A stretch of 64,000 nucleotides of DNA from Liolophura sinensis (GCF_032854445.1 NC_088299.1:14439608-14503607), one strand, 5' to 3'; shown: positions 1 to 12,198, counted from the first letter of the stretch. Numbers and translations: made by a program. Notes: generated by a model from the sequence alone, not told the origin.

Positions 1-88
1 CTAAACTATACTTAATTTGTCTGGTTCATATATTGTTGAAAGTTATATTGTTGTCTTGAGAGTGAATGGGCGCCTTTGTTTATTTCAG

Positions 89-546
89 GCTCAACAGCAC
101 TGCAGAACTTAATTCGAAGCTTGTCACCGACTCCAAAGCTAGCAACCTCGCGAGCAAGGAAGAGGAAAGCTGAAGGTGCGGCACTGTTAACCTCATCTCC
201 GTACAAGGCAATGCTGGAAGAGAAACAATCTTCAAAAGATGGCAAGGGTAAGAGGGGTAGGAGAGCTGCCGTCAATAGCTCAGGAAAGAAGAATGGCAAG
301 GGAAATGTGAAGGGAAAAGGGACTGTGGAAAAGACAAAGGACGCCTGTGAAGACAGCAGCGACGAAGACGAAGTATGGCCTTGTTTGATTTGTGGGGAGC
401 CTTTCTCCAATTCCAAATCAAGGGAAATTTGGGTGAGGTGTGTAACATGTCTGCAATGGGCACATGAAGAATGTACAAACGGGGAAAAGGTGTTTTTATG
501 TCCGAACTGTGAATCTGACCAGGATTCAGAAGATTCAAGTGATTAA
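89..546 (+). CDS. Terminal coding exon of a PHD-like zinc finger protein, pogo/Tigger (DDE_1) type (partial)
   Basis: This is the last coding exon of a gene whose earlier exons lie left of the window. A splice acceptor (TTTATTTCAG) ends at 88; the frame is open to TAA at 544-546. The exon holds a basic linker (SRARKRKAEG, then K/G-rich), an acidic patch (EDSSDEDE) and a compact zinc finger: CLIC, WVRC, VTCLQWAHEEC and FLCPNC, i.e. paired C-x2-C motifs with a His, followed by a second acidic tail. This basic linker plus terminal PHD-like finger is typical of the C-terminus of invertebrate pogo/Tigger proteins with a DDE_1 domain; none of that catalytic domain is in the window. It could be an active or domesticated transposase gene or an unrelated PHD protein. 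The exon is real with good confidence; the family call is inference. Confidence 0.65.
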
Positions 547-691
547 ACGAGATTCAGCCAATTTAACCAGAATGTTTTCAGTCGATTCAACAAGTTTTTG
601 GGGTTTTTTTGGATGAACTGAATGTACTTTTTGTTTTGTCATTATAAGACCGCCATTAGATACAATTTCCTGTAATGCCTGAGGATTTCTG

Positions 692-697
692 AATAAA
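692..697 (+). terminator. Polyadenylation signal of the zinc finger gene
   Basis: AATAAA lies 146 bases after the stop codon, in an AT-rich 3' UTR; cleavage would be expected near 710-720. Confidence 0.6.
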
Positions 698-775
698 GCA
701 AAAATACTGGTATTGTATCCGACAAGAGTGGTATGCTTATGATGAATGATTATTCCAGTCTGGGGTGTTGAAGGG

Positions 776-848
776 TAAAACGCCCACCGTGGGCATTTTG
801 CCCCAGCTTGTGGGCGTTTTGCCTCAACACCTGAGGCAAAACGCCCAC
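776..848. repeat. Cluster of GC-rich short hairpins built on one motif
   Basis: The motif AAAACGCCCAC and its reverse complement occur four times within 73 bases. The right hairpin has perfect 17-base arms (810-826 and 832-848) and a five-base loop. The left one (about 777-803) has arms of about nine bases around CCG. It lies just past the predicted 3' end of the zinc finger gene. GC content is far above the surroundings. A degenerate copy of the motif may be present near 1010. Confidence 0.7.
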
Positions 849-1395
849 TTTGTGTTGATAATGTTCAGGTCTCTATACCGCCTAAAGAAAGGCTATTACC
901 TATATGCCATTGGGCACGTACAGGATACGCTATAGGCTATCTCTGTGTGGAATGGTTTTTCATTTAGCAGAGATGTTGTGGATACAGAGCCATTTGCGCT
1001 TAGGGTGTGCGTCTTGCCCCACCCTACCCTACTGCTGATCGTATAAATAACTTGTGGGCGAGTTTGTCTGTAACTTGTCTGTTACAGATCTGTGCACTTC
1101 AATCGTCTCCCGCCACAAAACAACTGACAGCGCACGTGAACGATAAATTTGTGAGTGTACTGCATTGAACAGCAGCCCAATAAATGAATTCGAGATATTC
1201 ATGTTGAATTGTAATCTGATAGATACTTGTGTCGAAACCATTCAACATACTAGTCATATTAGTGAATTCATGATTTGAGACATTATTGTTGGGTTCTGGA
1301 AGTTTTCCTGATATTTTTAGGTTATTTCTATGGTAAGTCGAAATTCTCCACTGCATTCCCAGAATCTGTAACCTTTACAATGAAAATCACAAGCG
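849..1395. other. Intergenic DNA, nothing recognised
   Basis: AT-rich sequence with no supported exon, repeat or RNA gene. Short open frames here lack splice context or family signal. Confidence 0.6.
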
Positions 1396-1660
1396 TACAC
1401 TTAAAAAATTACTTTTGTAATCTGTTAATTCTAACAGAAAGTCTGTTGTCTGAGTGGTGCTAGAATGTATTCTGTTATTGAAGCAGATTATTCTGTTAAA
1501 TATAACACACAAATCCTATTAATTCAACCTAAACATCCTATTAGACTAACAGGATATTATGTTGGATATGACATAGTATTATGTAATAACAGAATGCATT
1601 CTAGCATCATTTGGAAAAGAGAATTTCTGTTCAAATTAACAGATTAATTTTTTTAGTGTA
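1396..1660. mobile_element. Non-autonomous MITE, TA-flanked, copy 1 (complete)
   Basis: The element runs from CACTTAAAAAATTA to TAATTTTTTTAGTG and is flanked on both sides by TA. Its ends are inverted repeats with consensus CACTCAAAAAATTAATCTG. The interior also contains repeated TCTGTTA/TAACAGA palindromes and has no coding capacity. The TA flank and CACT ends fit a Tc1/mariner-type MITE; that superfamily is inferred from end structure only. Confidence 0.75.
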
Positions 1661-1855
1661 TTGCTGATCTTGATCCATATCGCTCGGGTGGACCAGAAAA
1701 AAAAAAGATAATGATTTGCAATTATTCAAAATGTTTCAGATATATGTAAGACACACATTGCCCACACATTATCTAATATATATTAGACATCTTTCATAAA
1801 TATGTCAGCATATAAAACTGGTGAAATAGTATTAAAAGAACAACGCATTTAATAG

Positions 1856-1939
1856 TACACTCAAAAAATTAATATAACACACACATTCTATTAATTCAAC
1901 ATAAACATTATATTAAACATGAATATGACTCAGTATTCA
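1856..1939. mobile_element. MITE copy 2 (internally deleted)
   Basis: It starts with TACACTCAAAAAATTAAT as in copy 1, then jumps directly to the element's middle (ATAACACACA..TATTAATTCAAC) and fades out. It is a deletion derivative of the same family. Confidence 0.6.
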
Positions 1940-2322
1940 CCCAGATAACAGAGTTCGGACTCACGGAACTGCTTGAGCTCTTTTTTTAAGATATTATTTA
2001 AATATCAATCAAATATCATTGAAAAGAGTATGCATTTCCTCGCAGGTGTATGCCATAAAAAAATTCTAATATGTACCTCAAGTTGATAAATTATAAATAA
2101 ACTCAGCGCCAAAATGGGCGACTCCATTTTGCCTAAGAACTAGTCCTGCAGTTCGTGTATTTCCGGTTGAACTCTTCTTCAGAAGGCAGCGAACAGTACA
2201 GTTCATTTTCCGCTTGACGATCGGGAAACCGGAATGTTGGACGTAGGTTCCGAGTTTACACGAACAAGCCGGCAGTTTTAACGACTCTCACACACCCCAG
2301 CATAAATTACAGTGTGTTAAAG

Positions 2323-2430
2323 ATGGAGGACGTCATGGACTCAGCGATTTATGCCAGCTTTGCCGTTTTCAGGTTTTATGTGTATGGCGAGGAAAAATCG
2401 CCAAATTATATAGCAGGCACCACCAGATAG
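2323..2430 (+). CDS. Candidate small ORF or orphan first exon (35 codons)
   Basis: A short frame starts MEDVMDSAIYASF and ends at TAG. It sits at the end of a locally CpG-richer stretch (about 2110-2330) that looks more promoter-like than its surroundings. A possible donor inside the frame follows TTTTCAG at about 2373, so this could be exon 1 of a gene whose other exons I could not find, or a chance ORF. I do not recognise the peptide. Confidence 0.2.
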   Translation: MEDVMDSAIYASFAVFRFYVYGEEKSPNYIAGTTR

Positions 2431-4386
2431 AAAAAAATGTGCTCTTTTCATCCTATAGTGTCATGCTTTTAAGTTTTCCTCCCCTTTAAGCAACATAATA
2501 CACTATAACGGTACACTTATATGAAGTGTTTGACTTAAGTTTTGTCGAGAAACGCACACTGTTGAACTTTAGGGGGTGGGGAAATGTAAGAAATTTACTG
2601 GACTTGAGAAGTTTTCTGAAACTGGGTCCAGACATTCTGTTAAAATTAATCCATATCTTTGAATCTCAAGAATATTATTTGTCATTATAATGTATTTACA
2701 CTAAACGCTCGAAGTCTAATAAAAATGATGTTGGGTTTCTGATTCTTAATGTTGAATTGTGCCGTACATCACCGACACGACGATTTGTGTGCGTACTTCA
2801 TGAATATGCATAAGTCAGCACAAACAGTCTCACCGTCCTTATGAATGACGTCATTGCCCGAATGTAACATGACAAGTTCACAAAAAAGCTTTGCACTCTT
2901 TTGTTCACGTTCAGTATAGCGCTCCTTGGTCTGTGACTGCACGTATTCTTTTTATGAACTCGCAAAAACCCTTCTCGTCCAGAGGGTAAGACGTAAACTT
3001 TGAACTACATGTATTATTTACGGTTGCCTCGACAAACGCACGTAGGCCACGCACAATGTACCGAGTAACACGGCTTAAACTTTTATGCCACACTTTTGAA
3101 GTGATTATAGGTAGCGTATATGTGCCTGAAGTCATCAGCCAAACAACTAGCACATTGCAGAGCTATTAAGATCGACAGCTTTGACAGATTTTTTCCAAAT
3201 CCAAAACTCTTCAGATCAGTTTTTGTTTATTTGTTTGGATTAAAGCTCTATCAGGACTGTGTGTCATTTTACATCTAGCAGACCAGTCTCTCTATATATA
3301 CACCTTACAGCGCATGCGCTGTGAGGTATAAGGCCAACATCTATGACGATATATTAACAATGCTGCCTCATTATAACGCCATGTTGAAGAGACCAAACGA
3401 CCAGCATCACCTTGAGAAGAAGTACCAAAACTGCTAATCCATACAACATATATGCTTTTATATATATGTTGTAATCTTTCGTTAACAAACTGAAAACAAA
3501 TGTATATTACATTTACAGATTAATTTGTGATGAAACGTTGAAATCATCTACACCGTATATGGGACCTATATGTAGGGTAGGCTGTATACTCTATATCATC
3601 GTTGTTCGGTAAACAGCTGTGATGTAACGCGTTTAGCGATATATACGCTCCAAGCCTTGTGTAGTCAATGAGAATATTAAATTAATTACTGTTAAGCTAT
3701 AATAGAGTATCCAATATGTATAAGCTTATACACTATTATGCTACCAACCGTTGAAAGGTTAAGAAGTTGATCTCTGCTTCATCATCACACGGACGCACGT
3801 CATCATGCATCAAAAGGTGTCTGTAAGACGTATTCTTACATTTATACATGAGATACAAGTATAATCAAGGTTTATTATTTTTTTTCAAAAAAACGGAAAT
3901 ATAAATTAAGGTCGAAATTTCCGTTTATAATTGTAGCTCCTATAGGAACAGGAGGGAAATCCCCCCAATTGTTTTCAGCCAATGCCAAGATATACTCATC
4001 AAATCACCGAACCGTGCATCTTTGTATATAGAACTTGAACATCCGGCATTTTAGTATTAAAGACAAATGATGCGTTCATATGGAGGGGAGGTAACTGTTA
4101 ATTCCTCAGCTTGCAGTCATCCCTTTCACTGCGATTTCACACGATGTCGTACAAGAAGAATTTTCGTCTGCGATCTTCACATCTGTTTATGAGAGTAAGA
4201 ATATTGTAGTTCTTTACTCTTCTCACTCTATCCGTATCGGAGTGACACAATTTCCATAACTTGTATCTTTACAGCTATCTATATAAAATATATACATCCG
4301 TGAGTATTTTAATTTTAGAAAACGATGCTGAGCATTGCATCTTAAGGATTGTGCCTCCTGACTTAGGCCTATCTAGCATTAAATTT
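2431..4386. other. Intergenic DNA, nothing recognised
   Basis: Nearly 2 kb of AT-rich sequence without supported exons or identifiable repeats, apart from short TATA-rich stretches. Confidence 0.5.
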
Positions 4387-4577
4387 ATTTATTTATTTGA
4401 TTGGTGGCATTTGACTTCTGCGACGGCGGCCAGCATAATAGTGGGAGGGAACCGGGCGGAGCCCGGAGGAAACCCACGACCATCCGCAGGTTGCTGAAAG
4501 ACCTTTCCACTTACGGCCGGAGAGGAAGCCAGCATGAGCTGGACTTGAACTCACAGCCACTACATTGGTGAGGGGCT
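4387..4577 (-). mobile_element. tRNA-derived SINE (family A), 5'-truncated
   Basis: Read on the minus strand, it has the family A body: AAGTCCAGCTCATGCTGGC, the CCGGCCGTA block, TGCGGATGGTCGTGGGTTTC, a GGGCTCCGCCCGG palindrome, GGCCGCCGTCGCAG and an AAATAAAT tail. The tRNA-like head visible in the 60.9 kb copy is absent here. Confidence 0.8.
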
Positions 4578-4611
4578 TATTAAAAGGTGAATGCGGGTCA
4601 AAAAGAATGAG

Positions 4612-4872
4612 TACGCTCAAAAAAATAATCCGTTAGTTTTAACAGAAAATCTGTTCTCCGACTGAATCTAGAATGTATTGTGTTATTATAAAACTATACT
4701 GTGTCATATTCAACACAAAATAGCCTGTTAGTCTATAATCTTATATAATCTTTATGTTGATTTATTACAATATATGTATTATATTTAACAGAATAATCTG
4801 TTGCAATAGCAGAATATAGTCTAGCATTACTCAGACAAGTAATCAAGTTAACAGATTAATTTTTCGAGTGTG
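4612..4872. mobile_element. MITE copy 3 (complete)
   Basis: Same family as the 1.4 kb element: TACGCTCAAAAAAATAAT at the left and ATTAATTTTTCGAGTGTG at the right, with internal TAACAGA/TCTGTT palindromes. The right flanking TA has become TG. It lies about 35 bases from a SINE. Confidence 0.75.
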
Positions 4873-5361
4873 TCATTACAATGTTATCCTTTACTTGTTT
4901 ACTGCGTGCTCGGATGTACAACATACGCTCGTAGTCTTCTCAAATCCGGACATATATGAAATAGTTAATTCACACTTAATTACCTAACTGTATAATAACA
5001 ACAAACACGAGCCATACACTTTATTTTGCTGTGCCTATATACATATATTAACGTTTGAGCGCTTAACTTTATAAGCATTGAATAGTATTTGTATATTTTT
5101 ATTATCAGCCTATACTAAGTGTGTTTTTAAAAATCATGATGACTTTGAAAGTTGTATATATTTTTATTAAGGAAAGCATTTTGTGTTTTAAGAAAAACGG
5201 TGTTTGAAAATATAAAGAAATATGCTAATGAGATGAAATGTACAAACTTCAGAGGACCTTAATAGATTACCGTGGAGGTGATCGCACATCATACATATAG
5301 ATATTTGGAGTTACATTAATATATACAGGTATTCAGAATATATTAATTTAAGTTTCTGTCC

Positions 5362-5364
<3 letters not shown>
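4873..5364. other. Intergenic DNA, nothing recognised
   Basis: AT-rich sequence with no supported feature. Confidence 0.5.
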
Positions 5365-5445
<81 letters not shown>

Positions 5446-5459
5446 ATATATATATATAT
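5365..5459. repeat. (TA)n microsatellite with a short (GT)n interruption
   Basis: About 35 TA units, then GTGTGTGTG, then further TA units. Confidence 0.95.
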
Positions 5460-6027
<568 letters not shown>

Positions 6028-6277
6028 GAACTTCGACCCCATCAAGATGCCCCATCTGAACCGTCGTATGGCTTTGATCCAGACAGGTACATTTTCGTCA
6101 CCCTCTCGGCAATATAGCCTACCAGTTTTTGAAACCAAGAACTGTGTTGCGAACAATGTTAAATTTAAAAGTCTTCTAAATAGTAAATCTGTATATGAAG
6201 GGATAAATCGTCGTCACTCTGGCTTTTGATCAGTAACTGTAGGCAAGTGTCCAGGAGCGCGAAATCTAAGAACATGT

Positions 6278-6412
6278 ACCGTCCAAAAAATATTTTTTTA
6301 AATTTTAACAGAAAGTATGTTGTCTGTGTTACACTACAATGTATACGTGTTGTTGTATGACACAATACTGTATCACGCTCGGTAATTTTTATGTTGGATT
6401 TATAAAATATTG
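6278..6412. mobile_element. MITE family fragment (left end)
   Basis: TACCGTCCAAAAAATATTTTT, then TTTTAACAGAAAGTATGTTGT and CTACAATGTATACGTG, follow the left half of the 1.4 kb MITE. The right end is not found. Confidence 0.5.
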
Positions 6413-6519
6413 TCTGGAGCACATGTATTCCAAAAACTTTCGTTGAAATAAATTTAATATTGTTGTTGTTTTATGGTTGAACTGTGGCCTAAATACTATT
6501 TCACCCATACACATCCATC

Positions 6520-6935
6520 AAGAAGGGATGCAATATACACATCCATCGAGAGGGAGGCAATATACACATCTATCGGAGAGGGAGGCAATGTACACATCCA
6601 TCGAGAGGGAGGCAATATACACATATGTCGGGGAGGTAGGCAATATGCACACCCATCGGAGAGGGAGGCAATATACACATACATCGTGGAGGGATGCAAT
6701 ATACACATCCATTAGGGAGGGAGGTATTATACACATCCATCGGAGAGGGAGGCAATATACACATCCATTAGGGAGGGAGGCAATATACACATCCATCAGA
6801 GAGGGAGGCAAGGGAGGCAATATACACATCCATTGAGAGGGAAGCAATATTCACATCCATCGAGAGGGAGGCAACATACACATACATTAGGGAAGGCGGC
6901 AATATATATATCCATCGGGAAGGGAGACAATATCG
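6520..6935. repeat. 27-bp minisatellite
   Basis: About 15 imperfect copies of GAGGGAGGCAATATACACAT followed by CCATCG; spacing between GAGGCAA starts is 27-28 bases. The frames open on both strands are repeat artefacts. Confidence 0.9.
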
Positions 6936-7244
6936 TCCTTGCTTGAAGTGAGTTACAGCAGAGACATGAACTGAATGAGGGATTAAATTATGGTAGGAGG
7001 CACGGGGTCTGTGTTTGTACACGACATACTCTCTAAAAGAGAGTGTACAAAAAATACACAGGTGTGTACTGCAGGAACACTTTAATTGTAGCAAGATGGT
7101 ACAGGTGAATTAATGTATATAATCATCTTTGGGTACCTACAATTTAAATGTGTACAAGATTGTGTACCTGGGGTACATGTACAACGGTTGTTTATATAAC
7201 GAGCTACACAAACCCTTTGGGTACAAAACGGTCTACATTTGCTT

Positions 7245-7388
7245 TTTGAGTGAGTGAGTGAGTGCTTGGGGTTTAACGTCGTACTCAACAATTTTTCAGT
7301 CATATGACGATGAAGGAATCCTTAGGGTGCATGTACGTGTAATGTGCCTCCTTGTTGCCGGACGGATTTCCACCGCTCTTATAGTAAG

Positions 7389-7435
<47 letters not shown>

Positions 7436-7500
7436 CGAGTTAAGTATTCTTGAATATAGGCCTGTACGGCGTAAAACCCCAATCAAATAATAATTTTACT
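7245..7500. mobile_element. Composite of two SINE remnants around an (AAAT)n tract
   Basis: The left part, from GTGAGTGAGTG through GGGTTTAACGTCGTACTCAA and GGACGGATTTCCACCGCTCT, is the reverse complement of the 3' part of the SINE at 62.97-63.29 kb. An (AAAT)n run at 7387-7435 follows. Then comes a plus-strand family A 3' end (AAGTATTCTTGAATA..GGCGTAAAACCCCAATCAAA). Confidence 0.7.
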
Positions 7501-8880
7501 TATTTCATTTATTTGAAACTGGTTCCTCATTTTTAACAAGAAATTATACAAAATACAAAAAAAAATCAAGAAATCAGGAAAATATCGGGAATTTGACAAC
7601 TATAATATTGAATTGCCCCTTCCTTCAAAATCTGCAATGCACCTGTCCTATTAGGACTTGTGTATATAGAGGTTGAATGGTACGACATACATGGTTGTAC
7701 TGATTCTATTTGGATAACAACATAATAAATAGAAGTACATGTATAATACATAAAACAAACTCTTGTCATGTAACACCAACATAACAGTTTTAATAAAGGA
7801 TCCCCTATATCTCCCTGATAGCAAATCGATGTGGACTGTTTTCGCCTTACAGGTATACACATACTTGTTGTCGAGTGAAAGTGACAATTCCAACAAAGAG
7901 ATAAAGCAATTACCGACAAAGGTGGCATTAAATCTAAATCACAAGCCAAGGCCCTGTTAATCAGGTATGAAACTGTACACAGAGTTCTTTAGCTACATGT
8001 TATAACCATGTGTGACGTGGGCGATGCATTACAATAGCATTACCATATAGATATAGCCACATATATGGAAGAGATTATACGATGGTATATACTAAAATCT
8101 TTTTTTTCTACTTATTTTTTCCATATTAGTAAGCTTTTATATGTTGTGTTTTCCTCAGTGTATAGTTTCATTTCGCCAACGTCAATACATTTTATATTTC
8201 TTATGGAATAAAAAGTTTTTGCACACGTTGTCACAGTATACATCCATGTATATACATGTTTTTATGTACATATGCCCATTATTGGCGGAAGGCCACTGTT
8301 TTCAACGAACGGTCACACGTCTCTCATCGACAAGGTCCCACAAATAGCGAGAGCGGGGGAATGTATAAATGTAATGCCCAAAGCCGCGCCTCGTGTGCTA
8401 GCGATTAAAAGATAGCATAAAAGATAGACTACGACCCGCTCCCTACACCTCTTTTCATAGCCACGTCTACATAATGCCAGGCATAACGTCTGTTTAACAA
8501 TAGATTCGAATCACTTTTCTTTGAGTTATTTTGTAGACGTCTGGTTTTGGGAAGAAATGTTAAAAATATTCTTCAGCAAACCCTCTATTGCTCCCTGGAA
8601 ATCTAACTACGGTTTTGTCTACGGAACAGGATAGTTCAATAGCGACCTGCGCACAGCGCTGCCTCAGTGGCCATTCTGATGACACCGGACACGACGCCCA
8701 GTCCAGTCACAGTTCACCGTCACTTGGCTGACGTTTAAATTGCAAATCGGATTTCAAAATTAATTGTAGCCTCAGCGGGAGCTACACGTGGAAATACGTG
8801 GTCGTCGGTGCTTTCTTGTGTGGTCTTGCATGAAGTTCACAGAATGGAGAGTTGGTTTACTCAGCACCTGTTTGCTTCAT
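7501..8880. other. Intergenic DNA, nothing recognised
   Basis: AT-rich except for a somewhat more CpG-rich stretch near 8630-8730. No exon could be supported. Confidence 0.5.
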
Positions 8881-9505
8881 CCATAAAAGATATCGACAAA
8901 CACAAATCATGGAAAAATCATGCAAGTCATAGGATCCATAGGAGAAATCATAGGATTGATACCATGAGATATATCAAATATATCAGAATTAAGCGAATCG
9001 ATTACATGGAAAATGACAGAATCGATAACTTGGAGAACGTTACACAAATAATAGGATTGATACCGTGGGAAGTATCAGCTATCAAAAATAGGACTGATAA
9101 TATCAGAAATATCCCAGTAAAGATAAGACCAACAATGTGAGAATTTTCACGTAAACGTAAGAATCAGTGGCATGAGTAAACAAAAAATCTACAATCTATC
9201 ATTTCAGAAACATCGTACAAATAAAAGGACGCTAAAATGAGAAATATCTCAGGAAGGATAAAGTCTGAAACATAAGGAACACTGCAAAAATGATAAAACT
9301 TTTATTTTCCAAAAATATAACACATTTAATGCAACCAATTGGGTGGGAAATATCATGCAAATGACAGGATTGATAACATAGGAAAGATCATGAAAAATAC
9401 GTAACACAAAAAACACCATCCATAACATAACAAATAATAGGAGATATACCTTGAGAAATGTCACACAAATAATGGGACCAGTGAGCTTAGAAAAATATCA
9501 CGCAA
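8880..9505. repeat. Degenerate ~35-bp tandem array (left block)
   Basis: Loose repeats of an ATAGGATTGATACCATGAG / AAATATCACACAAAT type monomer. It is the same family as the array at 9.85-11.43 kb but more diverged. Confidence 0.65.
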
Positions 9506-9776
9506 ATGAAAAGCGCGACAAGCACTTGATCAAACGAATGAAGAAATAGCTGAAAGAAAAGTAGATCACCCTGGAAAACGAAATGTAAAAATATAAATAA
9601 AAAATAAATATGTCATTATTAAATAAATGCTTAAATTGAGAACAAAATATATCTTCGAAAAAGCAAACAAGCAAGTCCATGATCGAAAAAACGTAAATGA
9701 AAATTTATTTAGTTACGTATTACCGAATGTGAAACAAAACTTATTAATAACTATAGCAGGGCATAGGGGCGTGGCA
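9506..9776. repeat. 270-bp direct repeat, copy 1
   Basis: From AAGCACTTGATCAAACGAAT to GGGGCGTGGC; it matches 11436-11704 in the same orientation with scattered differences. Both copies follow directly after a block of the 35-bp array, so array plus unit appears to have been duplicated together (offset about 1930 bases). Confidence 0.8.
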
Positions 9777-9849
9777 AAATGGTTAACAAAGATAACACTT
9801 ATGTAATGAAAAATATTTCTCAAATAATAGTATAACGCAAATCACACAA

Positions 9850-11430
9850 ATCGTCCATAACATGGGAAGTACATATATCATGTTACAAATTGTAGGATAT
9901 AAAATAGGAGAAATATCACACAAATCATAGGACCCATAACATGAGAAATATCACATAAATCATATAGGACATATAACATGAGAAATATCACACGAATCAT
10001 AGGGCCCATAACATGAGAAATATCACATAAATCATATAGGACAGATAACATGAGAAATATCACACGAATAATAGGACCGATAACAAGAGAAATATTACAC
10101 AAATCATATAGTACAGATAACGTGAGAAATATCACACGAATCATAGGACCCATAACATGAGAAATATCACATAAATCATATAGGACAGATAACATGAGAA
10201 ATATCACACGAATAATAGGACCGATAACAAGAGAAATATTACACAAATCATATAGTACAGATAACGTGAGAAATATCACACAAATCATAGGACAGATAAC
10301 ATGAGAAATATCACATAAACAAGAGAAACGATGAATAAGAAATAATGGAACAAATGATAAGATCCCTGTCATGAGAAATTTCTCACAAATAACACCACTG
10401 ATAACCTGTGAAATATCACACAAATGATAGGATTGATAACATTAGCTATGTCACAGGATTCACACAAGTAATAATAAACACACACACACACACGTCGAGA
10501 TTCATAGCATGAAAAATGTCACACAAATGAAAGGATCTACAACTTAAGAAATATCGTACAAATAGGACCAGTAGCGTGAGAAATACAGCAGGAGAGCCAG
10601 AATGAATGAATGAATGATTTTGGCTTAACACCACATTGGCAAATGATTATGGCTTATCGCCGCGTAGGCAATATTTAAGTCATATCGTGAAGGGATACGA
10701 ATGGTAGGACAAATACATACGAAATGTTACAAAAATGAAAAATATAATATTATTAATGGAGCCAATTAAATTATAAATATCATACAAATGATATGATTGA
10801 TAACTTGGGAAATGACTTGTAAATGATAGGACCGGTAAACAATGGAAATCAACAGATAGTGAGATCTATACAGCATGAGTAATATCACAGAAGTGAAAGG
10901 ATTTGCAGGGTGAGAAATATCACACACATGAAACGACTTTTAATATTTGTAAAATGATATAAGTGATAAAATGATTTTACACAAAATTTATAGGATCATA
11001 TAATCAGAAATACCCCATAAATTATAGGATCATTTAATCAGAAATATCATATAAATTATAGGATCATATAATCAGAAATACCTCACAAATAATAGGATCA
11101 TATAATCAGAAATACCACATAAATTATAGGATCATTTAATCAGAAATATCATATAAATTATAGGATCATATAATCAGAAATACCTCACAAATAATAGGAT
11201 CATATAATCAGAAATACCACATAAATTATAGGATCATCTAATTAGAAATATCACATAAATTATAAGATCCATAAACAAAAAGGTATCACACAAATGAATC
11301 GACCGGTAGCATTTAAAAAATCACACAAATTATAGAACAAATAACTAGAAAGGTATCACACAAATAATGGGGCCCATAACATGTGAAACATCACACAAAA
11401 TACAATATTGATATAATGAAAAGTATCACG
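9850..11430. repeat. ~35-bp satellite-like array with higher-order repeats
   Basis: Monomers of 34-37 bases share ATAGGA..AGATAACATGAGAAATATCACA. At 9.99-10.28 kb four monomer variants recur as a 144-base unit. At 11.00-11.23 kb three variants (ATAGGATCATATAATCAGAA type) recur as a 102-base unit. A 181-codon frame open on the minus strand is simply 36-base repeats read in one frame. Confidence 0.85.
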
Positions 11431-11435
11431 TAAAT

Positions 11436-11704
11436 GAAAAGGGCGAGAAGCACTTGATCAAACGAATGAAGAAATAGCTGAAAGAAAAGGAGATTACCCT
11501 GAAAAACGATATGTAAATATAAATAAAAAAATAAATATATCATTATTAAATAAATGCATCAATTGAGGACAAAATATATTCTGGAAAAAGCAAACAAGCA
11601 AGTCCATGATGGAAAAAACGTAAATAAAAATTCATTTAGTTAAGTATTACCGAATGTGAAACAAAACTTATTAATAACCACAACAGGACATGGGGGCGTG
11701 GCTA
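11436..11704. repeat. 270-bp direct repeat, copy 2
   Basis: Second copy of the unit at 9506-9776, same orientation, ending GGGGGCGTGGC. Its tail motif (TACCGAATGTGAAACAAAAC) recurs in weaker form near 14.77 and 14.95 kb. Confidence 0.8.
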
Positions 11705-11884
11705 AGTGTTTTTAACGTGATTGCATGCCTTTTAACCACAAATATGAACAATACAACTATACATGTAGGAACCATCAGAACAAATCAAATCCTCATTTAT
11801 GGCGTTAAAACAACAATCAGTCAATAATGGAGAAAAAAATAAACACACACACACAACAACAACAAAAGACTTCTTTGGCCGTAA

Positions 11885-12048
11885 GTGAGAAGGTCTGCCA
11901 GCAGCCTGCGGATGGCCGGGGGGTTTCCTCCGGGCTCCGCCCGGTTAACCATCCACCATATTGCTGGCCGCTGGCGTATAAGTGAAATATTCTTGAGTAC
12001 GGCGAAAAACACCAATCAAATAAATAAATAAATAAATAAAACAACACA
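11885..12048 (+). mobile_element. tRNA-derived SINE (family A), 5'-truncated
   Basis: Plus-strand copy: GGTCTGCCAGCAGCCTGCGG, CCGGGCTCCGCCCGG, ATTGCTGGCCGCTGGCGTAT, TACGGCGAAAAACACCAATC and an AAATAAAT tail. Confidence 0.85.
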
Positions 12049-12198
12049 AGAATATAATAAATAAGCAAACAACTGAAATGAAAGCAGGTTTAAGGTGCAA
12101 CTGGTCGTCATATAAATTGCGATGTAAAACTAAGTTTATTAGTAATGTAATGTTATCATTATAGATTTAATTGATTAAATTGTATATTCGAATTCGTA

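Noticed and set aside
6473-7094. Frames of up to 119 codons on both strands with HIH or MCILPPS repeats
   Set aside because: They follow the 27-base minisatellite, open on both strands at once.
8640-8720. Minus-strand ATG followed by MATEAALCA in a CpG-richer patch, as a possible first exon
   Set aside because: The donor (GTCGCT) is poor and no downstream exon was found.
9878-10423. 181-codon open frame on the minus strand rich in Cys/Ile/Leu, looking like a membrane protein
   Set aside because: It is the 36-base satellite monomer read in one frame; the repeat length is a multiple of three, so no stop appears.
9506-11704. Two 270-base direct repeats considered as ends of an LTR-type element
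   Set aside because: Between them is only satellite array, with no coding, primer-binding or polypurine features seen; a tandem segment duplication explains it better.
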